64,000 nucleotides of DNA, from positions 434,001 to 498,000 of the forward strand of contig NZ_FOUX01000001.1 of the NCBI RefSeq assembly GCF_900114995.1, in the 5' to 3' direction. The translations under genes were made by a program, and so were the position numbers. The DNA comes from Chitinophaga sp. YR627 (GTDB taxonomy: Bacteria > Bacteroidota > Bacteroidia > Chitinophagales > Chitinophagaceae). Of the stretch, positions 1 through 10,363 are shown piece after piece. How positions within the stretch are numbered: position 1 is the stretch's first letter; each line of letters starts with the position of its first letter. Under the pieces are notes generated by a model, which searched no databases, had not been told where the DNA came from, and was given only the letters and a program-made list of their open reading frames with translations.

Positions 1-3000
1 ATTGACAGTTGCCTGTGCATTGGTTGTACTGATCGTGAATGTACCCAGTGTAGCAGCAGAAGCACCGCTCAGGCTTACAATCACCGTTTCAGTACCCTCC
101 ATTGATCCGTCATCAGCAACAGTTACCGGAAGTATTACACTATTCTGTCCGGCAGGGATCGTGATGCTGCCGCTTAAAGCAGCATAGTCAGCACCCGGCG
201 TAGCCGTACCGCTGGTGTTGTAAGTAACGGTAATGTCTTCCACCGCCGTAATACCGGTTGGCAAGCTGATGGTGAAATTACCGGTTGTACCTGGTTCTGC
301 TGCATCATTCAGGGTGGTGATACTGATCGTCGTATTAGCCGCTGTGTTGTCATCATCGCTGATGGTAACAGTAGCGGTATTATTCGTACTGCTGACAGTA
401 AATGCGCCAAGTGCCATACCCGTACCACCGGTGATGGTCGCAATAACGGTTTCATTACCCTCTATGAGCTGATCGTCATTCACCACCACATCGATATTCG
501 CACTGTTCTGGCCCGCAGGGATGATCACTGATCCGCTGAGTGTAGCATAATCAGTAACCGGGGTAGCCGTACCACTGATCGTATAATTAACGCTGATGTT
601 TTCAGCAGCGCTGATACCAGCCGGCAGACTTACCGTGAAGCTGCCATTCGTAGAAGGCTCTGCTGCATCTGCATTCCTGGAGATACTAAGCACTTTATTA
701 GCAGGCATGTTTTCATCATCAGCAATGATCAGGGTGGCGCTGGCAGTACCTGCCGTGTAAGTTCCCAGGGTAGCAGTGGTGCCACCTGTGATGGTGATGA
801 TCACTGTTTCGTCGCCTTCCATCAGCAGGTCATCATTGACTACGATCGGCAATGTAATGCTGTTTTGTCCCGCAGGAATGGTAACTGTCGTACCGCTTGT
901 ATAGTCCGTACCAGCGGTAGCAGTACCCGCTAAGGTGTAGTTAACGATGATGTCTTCGGCGGCAACAATGCCAGCCGGCAGACTGATCGTGAAGTTGCCA
1001 TTAGTCGCAGGTTCACTGCCATCATTGCTATTGCTGACATTAATGATCTTGTTGGCGGCAGTATTATCATCGTCGCTGATATTCACCGTTGCGTTGGCAT
1101 TGGTGGTGCTGGCGGTGAAGGTACCCGTATTGGCGCCTGTACCACCTGTTACCGTAACGATCACTGTTTCTGTTGATTCAATCACCTGGTCATCCAGTAC
1201 AGGGACTGTCAGTGTTGCACTGTTTTGTCCCGCAGGGATGATCACGGTAGTAGCTAAGCTGCTGTAGTCAGCATCTGCAGTAGCCGTACCGGCAACGGTG
1301 AAGTTCACCGTTACGTCTTCATTGACAGTTACACCTGTCGGCAGACTGATCGTGAATGCGCCGTTAGTGGATGGTTCGCTACCATCATTCGCAGTCACAA
1401 TACTGATCACCTTATTCACAGCGGTATTATCGTCATCATTGATATTGATACTCGCTGTGCCATTCGTTGCGCCGGCAGTGAACGCACCGGTAGTAGCCGC
1501 TGTACCACCTGTTACCGTAACAATCACCGTTTCAGGAGACTCTATGGCCTGGTCATCCAGTACAGGGATAGTCAGCGTTATGCTGTTCTGACCTGCCGGG
1601 ATGGTGATAGTTGTACCCGGAGAGGTGTAATCTGTTCCTGCGGTAGCTGTACCGGCAACGGTAAAGTTTACCGTTACGTCTTCATTGACAGTTACACCTG
1701 TCGGCAGACTGATCGTGAATGCGCCATTAGCAGATGGTTCGCTACCATCATTCGCAGCCACAATACTGATCACCTTATTGACAGCGGTATTATCGTCATC
1801 ATTGATATTGATACTCGCTGTGCCATTCGTTGCGCTGGCAGTGAATGCACCGTTAGTGGCAGCTGTACCAGCTGTTACCGTAACAATCACTGTTTCAGGA
1901 GATTCTATCGCCTGGTCATCCAGTACAGGGACAGTAAGCGTCACGCTGTTCTGACCTGCAGGGATCGTGATTGTTGTACCCAGGGTTGTGTAGTCTGTAC
2001 CTGCGGTAGCTGTACCGGCAACGGTAAGGTTCACCGTTACGTCTTCATTGACAGTTACACCTGTCGGCAGACTGATCGTAAACGCGCCGTTAGCAGATGG
2101 CTCGGTGCCATCATTCGCAGCAACGATACTGATGATCTTATTGGCGGCCGTGTTATCATCATCGCTGATGTTCACCGTCGCTGTATTATTCGTACCGGCA
2201 GTAAATGCACCGGCGTTGGTAGCTGTACCACCCGTAATAGTAGCGATAACAGTTTCTGTCGCTTCAATCGCCTGATCATCTCTCACCGGAACAGCCAGTG
2301 TAATGCTGTTTTGTCCGCCAGGGATAATCACCGAAGCGCCAAAGGCGGTATAGTCAGCACCCGCGGTAGCTGTACCGGTAACGGTGAAGTTGACAGTTAC
2401 GTCTTCATTCACGGTTACACCTGTCGGCAGACTGATAGTAAACGCACCATCAGTTGCTGGTTCGGCGCCATCATTCGCAGTAACGATACTGATGACTTTA
2501 TTAGTGGCAGTGTTGTCATCATCACCAATGTTCAGGGTAGCGGTGCTGGTCGTGCTGGCCGTAAATGCACCGGCGTTAATAGCGGCGCCACCTGTAACCG
2601 TAACAATCACCGTTTCAGCAGATTCTATTGCCTGATCGTCCAGTACAGGTACATTCAGCGTTACGCTGTTCTGACCAGCCGGGATGGTGATCGTTGTACC
2701 CAGCGCGCTGTAGTCTGTACCCTCAGTAGCAGTACCTGCTACGCTAAAGTTGACAGTTATTGCCTCATCTACGGTTACACCTGTCGGCAGACTGACAGTG
2801 AACGCACCGTTTGTGGCAGGTTCTGCGCCATCATTCGCAGCAGTAATACTGATGACTTTATTGGCGGCGGTGTTGTCGTTATCGGTGATGTTGATCGTAG
2901 CGTTTGCATTTGTTGTGCTGGCGGTAAATGTACCAGCAGCAGTAGCAGAACCGGCTGTTACGGTTATAATCACCGTTTCAGCAGATTCAATGATCTGATC

Positions 3001-6000
3001 ATCCAGTACAGGGACTGTCAGTGTTACACTGTTTTGTCCTGCAGGGATGATGATCGTAGTACTCAGAGCGGTATAGTCAGTACCAGCGGTAGCTGTACCA
3101 GCTGTTGTGAAGTTGACAGTGACGTCTTCATTGACGGTTACACCTGTCGGGAGACCAATGGTGTACGCCCCGTTGGTCGCAGGCTCAGCGCCGTCATTTG
3201 CTGCAACAATACTGATCACTTTATTAGCAGCCGTATTGTCGTTATCGCTGATATTGACAGTAGCAGTAGCATTTGTTGCACTGGCGGTAAAGGAGCCGAT
3301 GCTGATCGTTGTACCGCCTGTAACGTTTACTATGACTGTTTCAGTGGCTTCGATGATCTGGTCGTCCAGTACCGGAACATTCAGTGTTACGCTGTTCTGA
3401 CCAGCCGGGATGATCACCGAAGTACCTAATGCGGTGTAGTCCGTACCTGGAGTAGCGGTGCCTGCTACGGTGTAGTTGACAGTAATGTCTTCAGCAGCTG
3501 TGATACCTGTCGGCAGACTAATCGCGAAGCGGCCATTGGCAGCTGGTTCTGATCCGTCTGTTACAGTGTTGATGCTGAGTACTCTATTTGTAGCTGTATT
3601 GTCTTCGTCAGCAATGATCACCGTAGCAGAGCTATTGGTGAGGCTGACCGTAAATCCGGAGATGCTTGTACCGGTAGCGTTGGCGATACTTACGACAACA
3701 CTTTCAGCACCTTCTATGATATTATCGTCAGTGACGATCACTGGCAGCGAGATACTGTTCTGACCAGCCGGCAATGTGATCGTACCATTTAAGGTGCTGT
3801 AGTCTGTGCCATTGATTGCGGAACCGGCGATGTTATAGATGATATTCAGGTCTTCGCTCACACTTACACCTGCTGGCAGACTGATACTGAATGCACCGTT
3901 ACTGGAAGGCTCTGAGCCATCAGCTGTACGGGTAATACTGATCACTTTATTGGCAGCGGTATTGTCATTGTCTGTAATGTTAACAGTAGCAGCTGCATTA
4001 GTAGTGCTGGCGGTGAATGCGCCAGCTGTAGCAGCAGTACCACCTGTTACATTTACAATGACAGTTTCTGTAGCTTCTATTACCTGGTCATCCAGTACAG
4101 GCACATTGAGTGTGATGCTGTTCTGTCCGGCAGGAATAGTAACAGCCGTACCCAGTGCTGTATAGTCGGTACCAGCGGTAGCCGTACCAGCCACGGTGAA
4201 GTTTACAGTGATATCTTCATTGACAGTTACACCCGCTGGAAGGCTGATAGTAAACGCCGCATTCGTACCAGGCTCAGTGCCATCATTTGCCGCAGTAATA
4301 CTGATGACTTTATTAGTAGCGGTGTTATCATCATCGTTGATGTTGACAGTAGCTACGTTGTTAGTACCAGCAGTAAATGCACCGGCGTTTGTGGCAGTAC
4401 CACCTGTGATGGTAACAGTAACAGCTTCCGTTCCTTCAATGATCTGGTCATCCAGTACCGGAACGGTCAGTGTTATGCTGTTCTGTCCAGCAGGGATAAC
4501 TACCGAAGTACCCAGCGCGGTGTAGTCAGTACCTGCGGTAGCGGTACCGGCAACCGTAAAGTTAACAGTGACATCTTCATTGACAGTAACACCCGTTGGC
4601 AGACTGATGGTGAATTCGCCGTTATTGGAAGGCTCATCTCCGTTGTTAGCAGTAGTAATACTGATGACTTTATTAGCCGCAGTATTATCGTCATCGCTGA
4701 TGTTGACAGTAGCAGTAGCATTGGTTGCGTTGGCAGTAAATGTGCCTGCGTTGGTTGCGGAACCACCTGTTACGGTTACGATAACCGTTTCAGTAGCTTC
4801 AATGATCTGATCATCCAATACGGGAACAGTCAGTGTAGCACTGTTCTGACCAGCTGGGATGGTAACGGAAGTCCCCAGCGCTGTATAGTCAACACCTGAT
4901 GTAGCCGTACCAGCAACTGAGAAGTTGACAATAACCTCTTCATCTGCGGTTACACCCGTTGGGAGGCTGATAGTAAACGCAGCATTTGTACCTGGCTCGG
5001 TACCATCATTCGCAGCAGCGATACTGATGACTTTATTGGTGGTAGTATTATCGTTGTCGTTGATGTTTACTGTAGCCGTAGCATTGATCAGGTTCGCAGT
5101 AAATGCACCAGCGTTTGTAGCGGAACCACCTGTTATGGTCGCAATAACTGTTTCTGTAGCTTCAATGATCTGATCATCCTGTACCGGAACGGTCAGTGTT
5201 ACGCTGTTCTGACCAGCGGGAATGATAGTGGAAACACCTAATGCCGTGTAATCGGTACCAGCAGTCGCCGTACCCGCTACAGTGAAATTCACGGTGACAG
5301 GTTCTGCTGCTGTTATACCAGCTGGTAAACTGAAGGTAAATGCGGCATCCGTACCTGGTTCGGCACCATCATTCGCAGCGGCGATACTGATGACTTTATT
5401 GGCGGCTACATCATCATCGTCGCTGATGTTCACACTCGCAGTTGCATTGCTCGCACTGGCAGTGAATGTACCGGCTGTAGGCGCAGTACCACCCGTTATG
5501 GTAACGATAACGGTTTCAGTACCCTCGATAACCTGATCATCCAGTACCGGAACAGTCAGTGTTACACTGTTCTGATTGGCAGGGATGACGATAGAAGTAC
5601 CTAAAGCGGTATAGTCAGCGCCGGCGGTAGCGGTACCAGCTACAGAGAAGTTCACCGTTACTGGAGTAGCGGATGTAATGCCGGCTGGCAAACTGATTGT
5701 AAATGCAGCATCTGTAGCTTGCTCGGCGCCATTATTCGCAGCTGCAATACTGATCACTTTATTTGAGGCGGTATTATCATCATCCGCGATCGTGTTGCTG
5801 GCAATACCACTGCTGGTAAATCCGGTGATATCTGTACTTTCTCCGTAAGTAGGCGTGACGTCTATTGATTCCGTTCCTTCAATGATATTATCATCAATGA
5901 CTGGTACGTTGATCTGTACGCTGTTTTGTCCGGCAGTTAAGATAACAGCAGTACCGATACCAGTATAGTCTGTGCCCGAAGTAGCGGTGCCACCGACAGT

Positions 6001-8808
6001 ATAGTAAAAAGTAACGTTTTGAGAAACGGTATAACCTGCCGGCAGACTAACACTAAATGATCCGTTGGTGGATGGTTCAGCAGCCGTAGCTGTCGGCGTA
6101 ATGGTAAATATTTTATTCGCCGGAGTATTGTCATTGTCATCAATTGCCATAACATCTGTAGCTACGTCTAGGCCAAATGCACCTAAAGTAGAAGTCGTAC
6201 CACCTGTAAGCTGTACGGTAAATTCCTCTCTTGTTTCAATGATCTGATCATCGACAGGTGAATAGGGAACGTTAACTGCATTCTGTCCGGCGGGAATGAT
6301 GACAGTACCTGTTAAGTTGTTAAAGTCAGTACCAGGTGTCGCAGGAGTAGTGCCGGCACTACTGGATGGCGTAACCGTATAGGAGACAGTGATGTCTTCT
6401 GATGCAGTCAGTGAACCGGGCAGTCTTATCTGGAAAGATCCGTTTGTAGAAGGTTCTGCTGCCGTACCCGTGTTATAGACAGAAAGTCTTTTGTTAGTGG
6501 CATTACTGTCGTCATCAGCAATGATCACAGTAGCAGTAGTATTAGCCGGATCAGGTGTAAACGCACTGAAAGAAGGAGCAGAGCCGCCGGTCAGTGTTAT
6601 AATCACCGTCTTATCATTTTCAATGATATTGTTATTGTATGGCTGTGCTGTTACTGGAACATCCACACCGTTTTGTCCGGCAGGGATGGTAGCGGTGGCA
6701 GGAATCGTGGTGTAATCTGTGCCACCAACAGCAGTACCGCCAGTGGTGTAGTTCACCGTAATATCCGCCGGATAGGTCACACCCGCCGGAAGACTGATCC
6801 TGAAGTTACCATTACTGGTGCCTTCTACAGCGTCGCTGGTTTTGGTTACGCTCAGTCTTCTGTTAGCCGCAACATCATCATCATCTATGATATTAATGTT
6901 AGCCGTTGCACCAAAGACGATCGGGAAGCTGCCAAACGATGCACTGGATGCAGCAGTTGGTGTCACTGTTACCGTTTCAGTACTTTCGATGTTATTGTCA
7001 TCGATCACCTGCACCGGCGTTATAACTGAGTTTTGACCAGCCGGAATAACGAATACGGAGCCCAGCGCAACATAGTCTGTACCAGACGTTGCGCTTCCGG
7101 TGACGTTGGCGTTGATGGTGACGTCTTCAGAAACAGTCATACCCGTTGGCAGATAAATCCTGAATCTGCCATTGGTTAACGGTTCGGCCGCATGGGCAAT
7201 GGTAGCGATCCGTATAATTTTTTTGGCGCTGGTATTATCATCGTCTGTAATATTCAAAGAAGCGGTGGCACTGCCTGTACTTGCGGTAAATGTGCCAAGC
7301 GTAGCAGCAGTACCACCGGTGATGGTGACAACTGCTGACTCTGTGTTCTCGATGATCTGATCGTCCGTAACGGTCAGCGTAAGCACTGCATTATTCTGCC
7401 CTGCGGGAAGGGTGAAAGTAGCAGGCAGATTGTAGTCTGCACCCGCAGTGGCGGTCCCACCGGTCGTATAGCTGACAGTGATATTCTCCGCGGAGGTGAT
7501 ACCTACCGGCAGACTGATTACATAAGCGCCATTGGTGCTGGGTTCCGCGCTATTGGCGCCAGCATTAATTCTTACGATCTTATTAGCTGCAATGTTATCA
7601 TTATCGCTGATCGTCATTGTAGCACTGGGATTAGTAGCACTGACGGGAAAACCAAGATGTGTGGGAGATGTAGCATTGGTAATGGTTGCTATCACCGTTT
7701 CGTTTCCTTCAATAATCTGATCATCGATAACAGAAAGCGGAACGTTTATACCTTGTTGCCCTGCGGGTATGACCACGGAGCCGGATAGCGCTGTATAGTC
7801 GGTACCGCTCAATGCCGTACCTGAGGTAGTATAGTTAACGGTAATATCTTCTGTGAAGGTGATACCTGTTGGCAGACTGAATCTGAAGCTGCCGCCTGTT
7901 CCCGGTTCTGCTGCGTCCGTGACTTTAGTGACACTGATAGCAGGTAGTAAGGCGTATACCGAAAATTCCCAGAGTGAGAAACCATAGGTGCTTCCGCGGG
8001 TAAATCCGTTCATACGTACATACCTGGCATTTCCACTGATGGAAATGGTATTGTCCCTCATGTAGTTGCCGGTAACACTTTTCACCGTAGTCCAGCTGCT
8101 TCCGTTGGTTGAGATGTCAATATTATAATCCCTGCCATACGCTGCTTCCCAGTTCAGTACCACGCGGCAAAGATCATAGTTGGCGCCCAGGTCCACATAC
8201 ATATACTGGTTGTCGCTGTGCGCACTTTCCCAGCGGGTCCCCATGTTATTGTCCACTGCGAAGTTGCCGGTATTACCGTTTGCGACAGAAGATACCGTCA
8301 CAGGGCGTAGCTGGGCCACGTTCGTACTGGAGCAATAACTGATTGGTTCTGTACCGATCACTATGAAATCATAGAGAGAAAAACCATAGGCAGAACCCCT
8401 CGTAAGACCTGTCATACGTACATAGCGTCCGTTGGCTGATACGCTGTAGGTCTTGTTAAGCCCTGTATTGGCGGTCTCAGTGACAAGGTTTGTCCACGAC
8501 GTTCCGTCCGGCGATACTTCTACCGTGTAACCGGTGGCCAGTACCTGCCAGTTCAGCGTAATGGTACAAATGGGATAGCTTTGCCCAAGGTCCACCATGA
8601 TCCACTCGTTGTTATTCCACGCACTTTCCCAACGGGAAGTGGGATCGCCATCGGTAGCCCTTGTAGGAAGGTTGCCTGCGGTAACGGAGGAGGTGGTAAC
8701 TGCTTTGCCTAATGCCAGATCTTTGTTGCAGGTCTGTGCAATGGCCAGCGGACTTAAAAAAGCCACTAATAGGAATGTAAATAAAAGCCTAATCATTGTG
8801 TAATGCAT
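1..8808 (-). CDS. giant secreted Calx-beta repeat protein with discoidin-like domains (C-terminus off window)
   Basis: A single open frame on the minus strand runs from 8808 to the left edge, 2936 codons without a stop; I checked the same codon phase near 8800, 4614, 279 and 3. An in-frame TAA lies two codons before the ATG at 8808; a second ATG at 8796 would give the signal peptide MIRLLFTFLLVAFLSPLAIA. Residues about 28-150 and 158-286 are two F5/8 type C (discoidin-like) domains, each with RWESA, VDLG and RYVRM motifs. From about residue 290 onward there are 22 Calx-beta-like repeats of about 121 residues with signatures such as PAGQNS, DDQVIE and ISDDDNTAANK. The acidic DDDN stretches suggest calcium binding. 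The role is probably cell-surface adhesion or glycan binding, with a sorting domain expected beyond the window. The function is inferred; the architecture is seen directly. Confidence 0.93.
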   Translation of the reverse strand, partial: MHYTMIRLLFTFLLVAFLSPLAIAQTCNKDLALGKAVTTSSVTAGNLPTRATDGDPTSRWESAWNNNEWIMVDLGQSYPICTITLNWQVLATGYTVEVSPDGTSWTNLVTETANTGLNKTYSVSANGRYVRMTGLTRGSAYGFSLYDFIVIGTEPISYCSSTNVAQLRPVTVSSVANGNTGNFAVDNNMGTRWESAHSDNQYMYVDLGANYDLCRVVLNWEAAYGRDYNIDISTNGSSWTTVKSVTGNYMRDNTISISGNARYVRMNGFTRGSTYGFSLWEFSVYALLPAISVTKVTDAAEPGTGGSFRFSLPTGITFTEDITVNYTTSGTALSGTDYTALSGSVVIPAGQQGINVPLSVIDDQIIEGNETVIATITNATSPTHLGFPVSATNPSATMTISDNDNIAANKIVRINAGANSAEPSTNGAYVISLPVGITSAENITVSYTTGGTATAGADYNLPATFTLPAGQNNAVLTLTVTDDQIIENTESAVVTITGGTAATLGTFTASTGSATASLNITDDDNTSAKKIIRIATIAHAAEPLTNGRFRIYLPTGMTVSEDVTINANVTGSATSGTDYVALGSVFVIPAGQNSVITPVQVIDDNNIESTETVTVTPTAASSASFGSFPIVFGATANINIIDDDDVAANRRLSVTKTSDAVEGTSNGNFRISLPAGVTYPADITVNYTTGGTAVGGTDYTTIPATATIPAGQNGVDVPVTAQPYNNNIIENDKTVIITLTGGSAPSFSAFTPDPANTTATVIIADDDSNATNKRLSVYNTGTAAEPSTNGSFQIRLPGSLTASEDITVSYTVTPSSSAGTTPATPGTDFNNLTGTVIIPAGQNAVNVPYSPVDDQIIETREEFTVQLTGGTTSTLGAFGLDVATDVMAIDDNDNTPANKIFTITPTATAAEPSTNGSFSVSLPAGYTVSQNVTFYYTVGGTATSGTDYTGIGTAVILTAGQNSVQINVPVIDDNIIEGTESIDVTPTYGESTDITGFTSSGIASNTIADDDNTASNKVISIAAANNGAEQATDAAFTISLPAGITSATPVTVNFSVAGTATAGADYTALGTSIVIPANQNSVTLTVPVLDDQVIEGTETVIVTITGGTAPTAGTFTASASNATASVNISDDDDVAANKVISIAAANDGAEPGTDAAFTFSLPAGITAAEPVTVNFTVAGTATAGTDYTALGVSTIIPAGQNSVTLTVPVQDDQIIEATETVIATITGGSATNAGAFTANLINATATVNINDNDNTTTNKVISIAAANDGTEPGTNAAFTISLPTGVTADEEVIVNFSVAGTATSGVDYTALGTSVTIPAGQNSATLTVPVLDDQIIEATETVIVTVTGGSATNAGTFTANATNATATVNISDDDNTAANKVISITTANNGDEPSNNGEFTISLPTGVTVNEDVTVNFTVAGTATAGTDYTALGTSVVIPAGQNSITLTVPVLDDQIIEGTEAVTVTITGGTATNAGAFTAGTNNVATVNINDDDNTATNKVISITAANDGTEPGTNAAFTISLPAGVTVNEDITVNFTVAGTATAGTDYTALGTAVTIPAGQNSITLNVPVLDDQVIEATETVIVNVTGGTAATAGAFTASTTNAAATVNITDNDNTAANKVISITRTADGSEPSSNGAFSISLPAGVSVSEDLNIIYNIAGSAINGTDYSTLNGTITLPAGQNSISLPVIVTDDNIIEGAESVVVSIANATGTSISGFTVSLTNSSATVIIADEDNTATNRVLSINTVTDGSEPAANGRFAISLPTGITAAEDITVNYTVAGTATPGTDYTALGTSVIIPAGQNSVTLNVPVLDDQIIEATETVIVNVTGGTTISIGSFTASATNATATVNISDNDNTAANKVISIVAANDGAEPATNGAYTIGLPTGVTVNEDVTVNFTTAGTATAGTDYTALSTTIIIPAGQNSVTLTVPVLDDQIIESAETVIITVTAGSATAAGTFTASTTNANATINITDNDNTAANKVISITAANDGAEPATNGAFTVSLPTGVTVDEAITVNFSVAGTATEGTDYSALGTTITIPAGQNSVTLNVPVLDDQAIESAETVIVTVTGGAAINAGAFTASTTSTATLNIGDDDNTATNKVISIVTANDGAEPATDGAFTISLPTGVTVNEDVTVNFTVTGTATAGADYTAFGASVIIPGGQNSITLAVPVRDDQAIEATETVIATITGGTATNAGAFTAGTNNTATVNISDDDNTAANKIISIVAANDGTEPSANGAFTISLPTGVTVNEDVTVNLTVAGTATAGTDYTTLGTTITIPAGQNSVTLTVPVLDDQAIESPETVIVTVTAGTAATNGAFTASATNGTASININDDDNTAVNKVISIVAANDGSEPSANGAFTISLPTGVTVNEDVTVNFTVAGTATAGTDYTSPGTTITIPAGQNSITLTIPVLDDQAIESPETVIVTVTGGTAATTGAFTAGATNGTASININDDDNTAVNKVISIVTANDGSEPSTNGAFTISLPTGVTVNEDVTVNFTVAGTATADADYSSLATTVIIPAGQNSATLTVPVLDDQVIESTETVIVTVTGGTGANTGTFTASTTNANATVNISDDDNTAANKIINVSNSNDGSEPATNGNFTISLPAGIVAAEDIIVNYTLAGTATAGTDYTSGTTVTIPAGQNSITLPIVVNDDLLMEGDETVIITITGGTTATLGTYTAGTASATLIIADDENMPANKVLSISRNADAAEPSTNGSFTVSLPAGISAAENISVNYTISGTATPVTDYATLSGSVIIPAGQNSANIDVVVNDDQLIEGNETVIATITGGTGMALGAFTVSSTNNTATVTISDDDNTAANTTISITTLNDAAEPGTTGNFTISLPTGITAVEDITVTYNTSGTATPGADYAALSGSITIPAGQNSVILPVTVADDGSMEGTETVIVSLSGASAATLGTFTISTTNAQATVN
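180..7960 (-). repeat. 22 tandem Calx-beta coding repeats, period about 363 bp
   Basis: A recurring core that reads as SLPTG or SLPAG on the minus strand appears near 251, 623, 971, 1334, 1699, 2062, 2425, 2785, 3148, 3508, 3871, 4235, 4598, 4958, 5320, 5686, 6038, 6418, 6787, 7150, 7507 and 7868. Spacing is mostly 360-365 bp, with a few units of 348-380 bp. The copies starting at 1321, 1684 and 2047 are exactly 363 bp apart and about nine in ten bases identical by eye. The units near 5.8-7.9 kb, closest to the N-terminus, are more diverged. The array continues past the left edge. Confidence 0.93.
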
Positions 8809-9127
8809 AGGTTAGGGAATAGGTTGCCCGCGCAACCAGGTATATTACGTTTTCTCGTTTACGGTTTGTTCACCGGAAGCACATAAGCCACTGGTATTCA
8901 ACACAGGGGCACGAACTTCTCATCAATCAGCAGTTCTGAGGGAAAAATGTCGAGGTGTTTCGGTATAGGAATGCTGCTGGTTAAAATTATCTATGTGCAA
9001 AAATATCAAAATGATTAATTATTTTATATTAAATATATAATATACGATAGGCGTGAATTATTAGTTTCCTGCTTTCTCAGCTATTTTCTCTAATTTGGCC
9101 GCTGAGCCTATTTAAACAACTTTAGCA
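8809..9127. promoter_or_regulatory. divergent intergenic region between the giant repeat gene and lacI
   Basis: These 319 bp separate two genes that start in opposite directions, so they must hold both promoters. The stretch at about 9000-9060 is very AT-rich. A short hairpin, GGTTGC/GCAACC (8822-8837), lies in the leader of the minus-strand gene. TAATTTGG near 9092 is one mismatch from the Bacteroidota -7 box and could serve lacI. No further gene is visible. Confidence 0.45.
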
Positions 9128-10159
9128 ATGGATCGCGTTGATATTAAAAGGTTGGCTGAAAAACTTAATTTGTCTACTTCCACGGTTTCCAGGGCATTCA
9201 GAGGCAACAGCGACATCAATCCCGAAACAAAAGCCAGGATCTTATCCATGGCGAAGGAGTTCAACTACCAGCCAAATCACTATGCCAGCAATTTGCGGGA
9301 GAAGAAAAGCAAGACAATTGCCATCATCGTTCCGGAACTGGCCAATAACTTTTTTTCCCAGGCCATACATGGTATTGAGCGCGTAGCCAGAGATAAAGGC
9401 TACCATACACTGATCTATGTGACGGATGACGAATACCAGAAAGAAGTAGCATTTATTGACAAATTGTATAACGGTCGTGTGGATGGCATCATCATGTCTG
9501 CATCCGGTGAGGCCAACGATCACCAGTACCTGAACAGATTGGGAAATAAACATATTCCACTCGTTTTTTTTGATAGGGTGTACGATGATATCAATGTGCC
9601 AAAAGTCACTACAGATGACTATGAGAGTAGTTTTGCCGCTACGCGTCATCTGATAGAAGTAGGCTGTAAGAAGATCGCATTCCTTGTGGTGAATAAGAGT
9701 CTGTCCATCGGTAATGTCCGTATGCAGGGTTATCACGACGCATTGAAAGATGCGGGTATTCCATATAACACCCACCTCGTTATAGATTGCTCCAACGACT
9801 ATGACGAGAACTTTGATATTCTCTCAAAAGCATTAAATGAACAGCATCCGGATGGTATCCTGGCTTCTGTGGAACGTCTGGCTATTTCCAGCTACTACGT
9901 TTGTCATAATCTCGGTATCCGGATTCCGGATGATATTAAGATTGTTAGCTTTTCCAGTCTGGAGATCGCTTCTCTGCTGAATCCAGCGCTATCGACCATC
10001 ACACAACCAGCTTTTGATCTGGGGACAAATGCCGCAGAGCTCCTTTTCAGGGCACTGGAAAGCGATGCGCCTGTTACTGACCACCTTGTATTAAGTTCAA
10101 AACTAATTCCCAGAACTTCCAGCACCGGTGTAAAAACCACCATAGGAGGGAAGGGGTAA
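9128..10159 (+). CDS. LacI/GalR-family transcriptional regulator of the adjacent sus-like locus
   Basis: This 343-residue protein has the LacI layout. A winged-helix-free HTH occupies residues 3-22, with STSTVSRAF as the recognition-helix signature and a hinge near residues 45-60. A periplasmic-binding-protein-like sensor domain follows from about residue 62 (TIAIIVPELANNFFSQ) to the end. Such proteins bind palindromic operators with a central CG and release or bind on sensing a sugar. It starts at an ATG, and the next gene on the same strand is susC, 426 bp downstream. The 18-bp palindrome at 10364 is the obvious target. Its place directly before a starch locus suggests a maltose- or maltooligosaccharide-responsive regulator. 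The ligand and the sign of regulation are inferred. Confidence 0.93.
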   Translation: MDRVDIKRLAEKLNLSTSTVSRAFRGNSDINPETKARILSMAKEFNYQPNHYASNLREKKSKTIAIIVPELANNFFSQAIHGIERVARDKGYHTLIYVTDDEYQKEVAFIDKLYNGRVDGIIMSASGEANDHQYLNRLGNKHIPLVFFDRVYDDINVPKVTTDDYESSFAATRHLIEVGCKKIAFLVVNKSLSIGNVRMQGYHDALKDAGIPYNTHLVIDCSNDYDENFDILSKALNEQHPDGILASVERLAISSYYVCHNLGIRIPDDIKIVSFSSLEIASLLNPALSTITQPAFDLGTNAAELLFRALESDAPVTDHLVLSSKLIPRTSSTGVKTTIGGKG

Positions 10160-10340
10160 GCGAAAAGAAACAAAACGAAAGTGCTTTACTAGATAATCTT
10201 GTATATAAACATTCTTCAAATTGCTGATAATCAAGCGTTATATCGATTATTACGCTGATTTCACGTGCCATTTCCCCGCTATTTTTTAACTTTTTTTTAA
10301 AAAAAGTATTTCAGAATGTTACAGTTTTCATAAAAAGGTA

Positions 10341-10348
10341 TACTTTAG
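10341..10348 (+). promoter_or_regulatory. possible -7 element of the susC promoter
   Basis: TACTTTAG differs by one base from the Bacteroidota -7 consensus TAnnTTTG and sits in an AT-rich stretch 16 bp before the palindromic operator. No clear TTG -33 box is seen at the right distance, so the assignment is weak. The 5' leader of susC would then be over 200 nt long. Confidence 0.35.
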
Positions 10349-10363
10349 CAACATGTTCCACAC

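Noticed and set aside
2311..3429. 372-codon plus-strand frame as a gene
   Set aside because: Composition is unlike real proteins here (Cys/Arg/Ser-rich) and it is explained by a stop-free antisense frame copied with each repeat.
2..7720. Series of short plus-strand open frames rich in Val, Leu and Ser across the repeat region
   Set aside because: They are antisense shadows of the minus-strand Calx-beta gene, repeat with its 363-bp period, and lack independent promoters or proper starts.
180..7960. CRISPR-like array
   Set aside because: The repeats are about 363 bp long with no short spacers and are in frame within a long coding sequence.
9242..9775. 177-codon minus-strand frame inside lacI
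   Set aside because: It is antisense to a well-supported LacI gene and has no recognisable domain.
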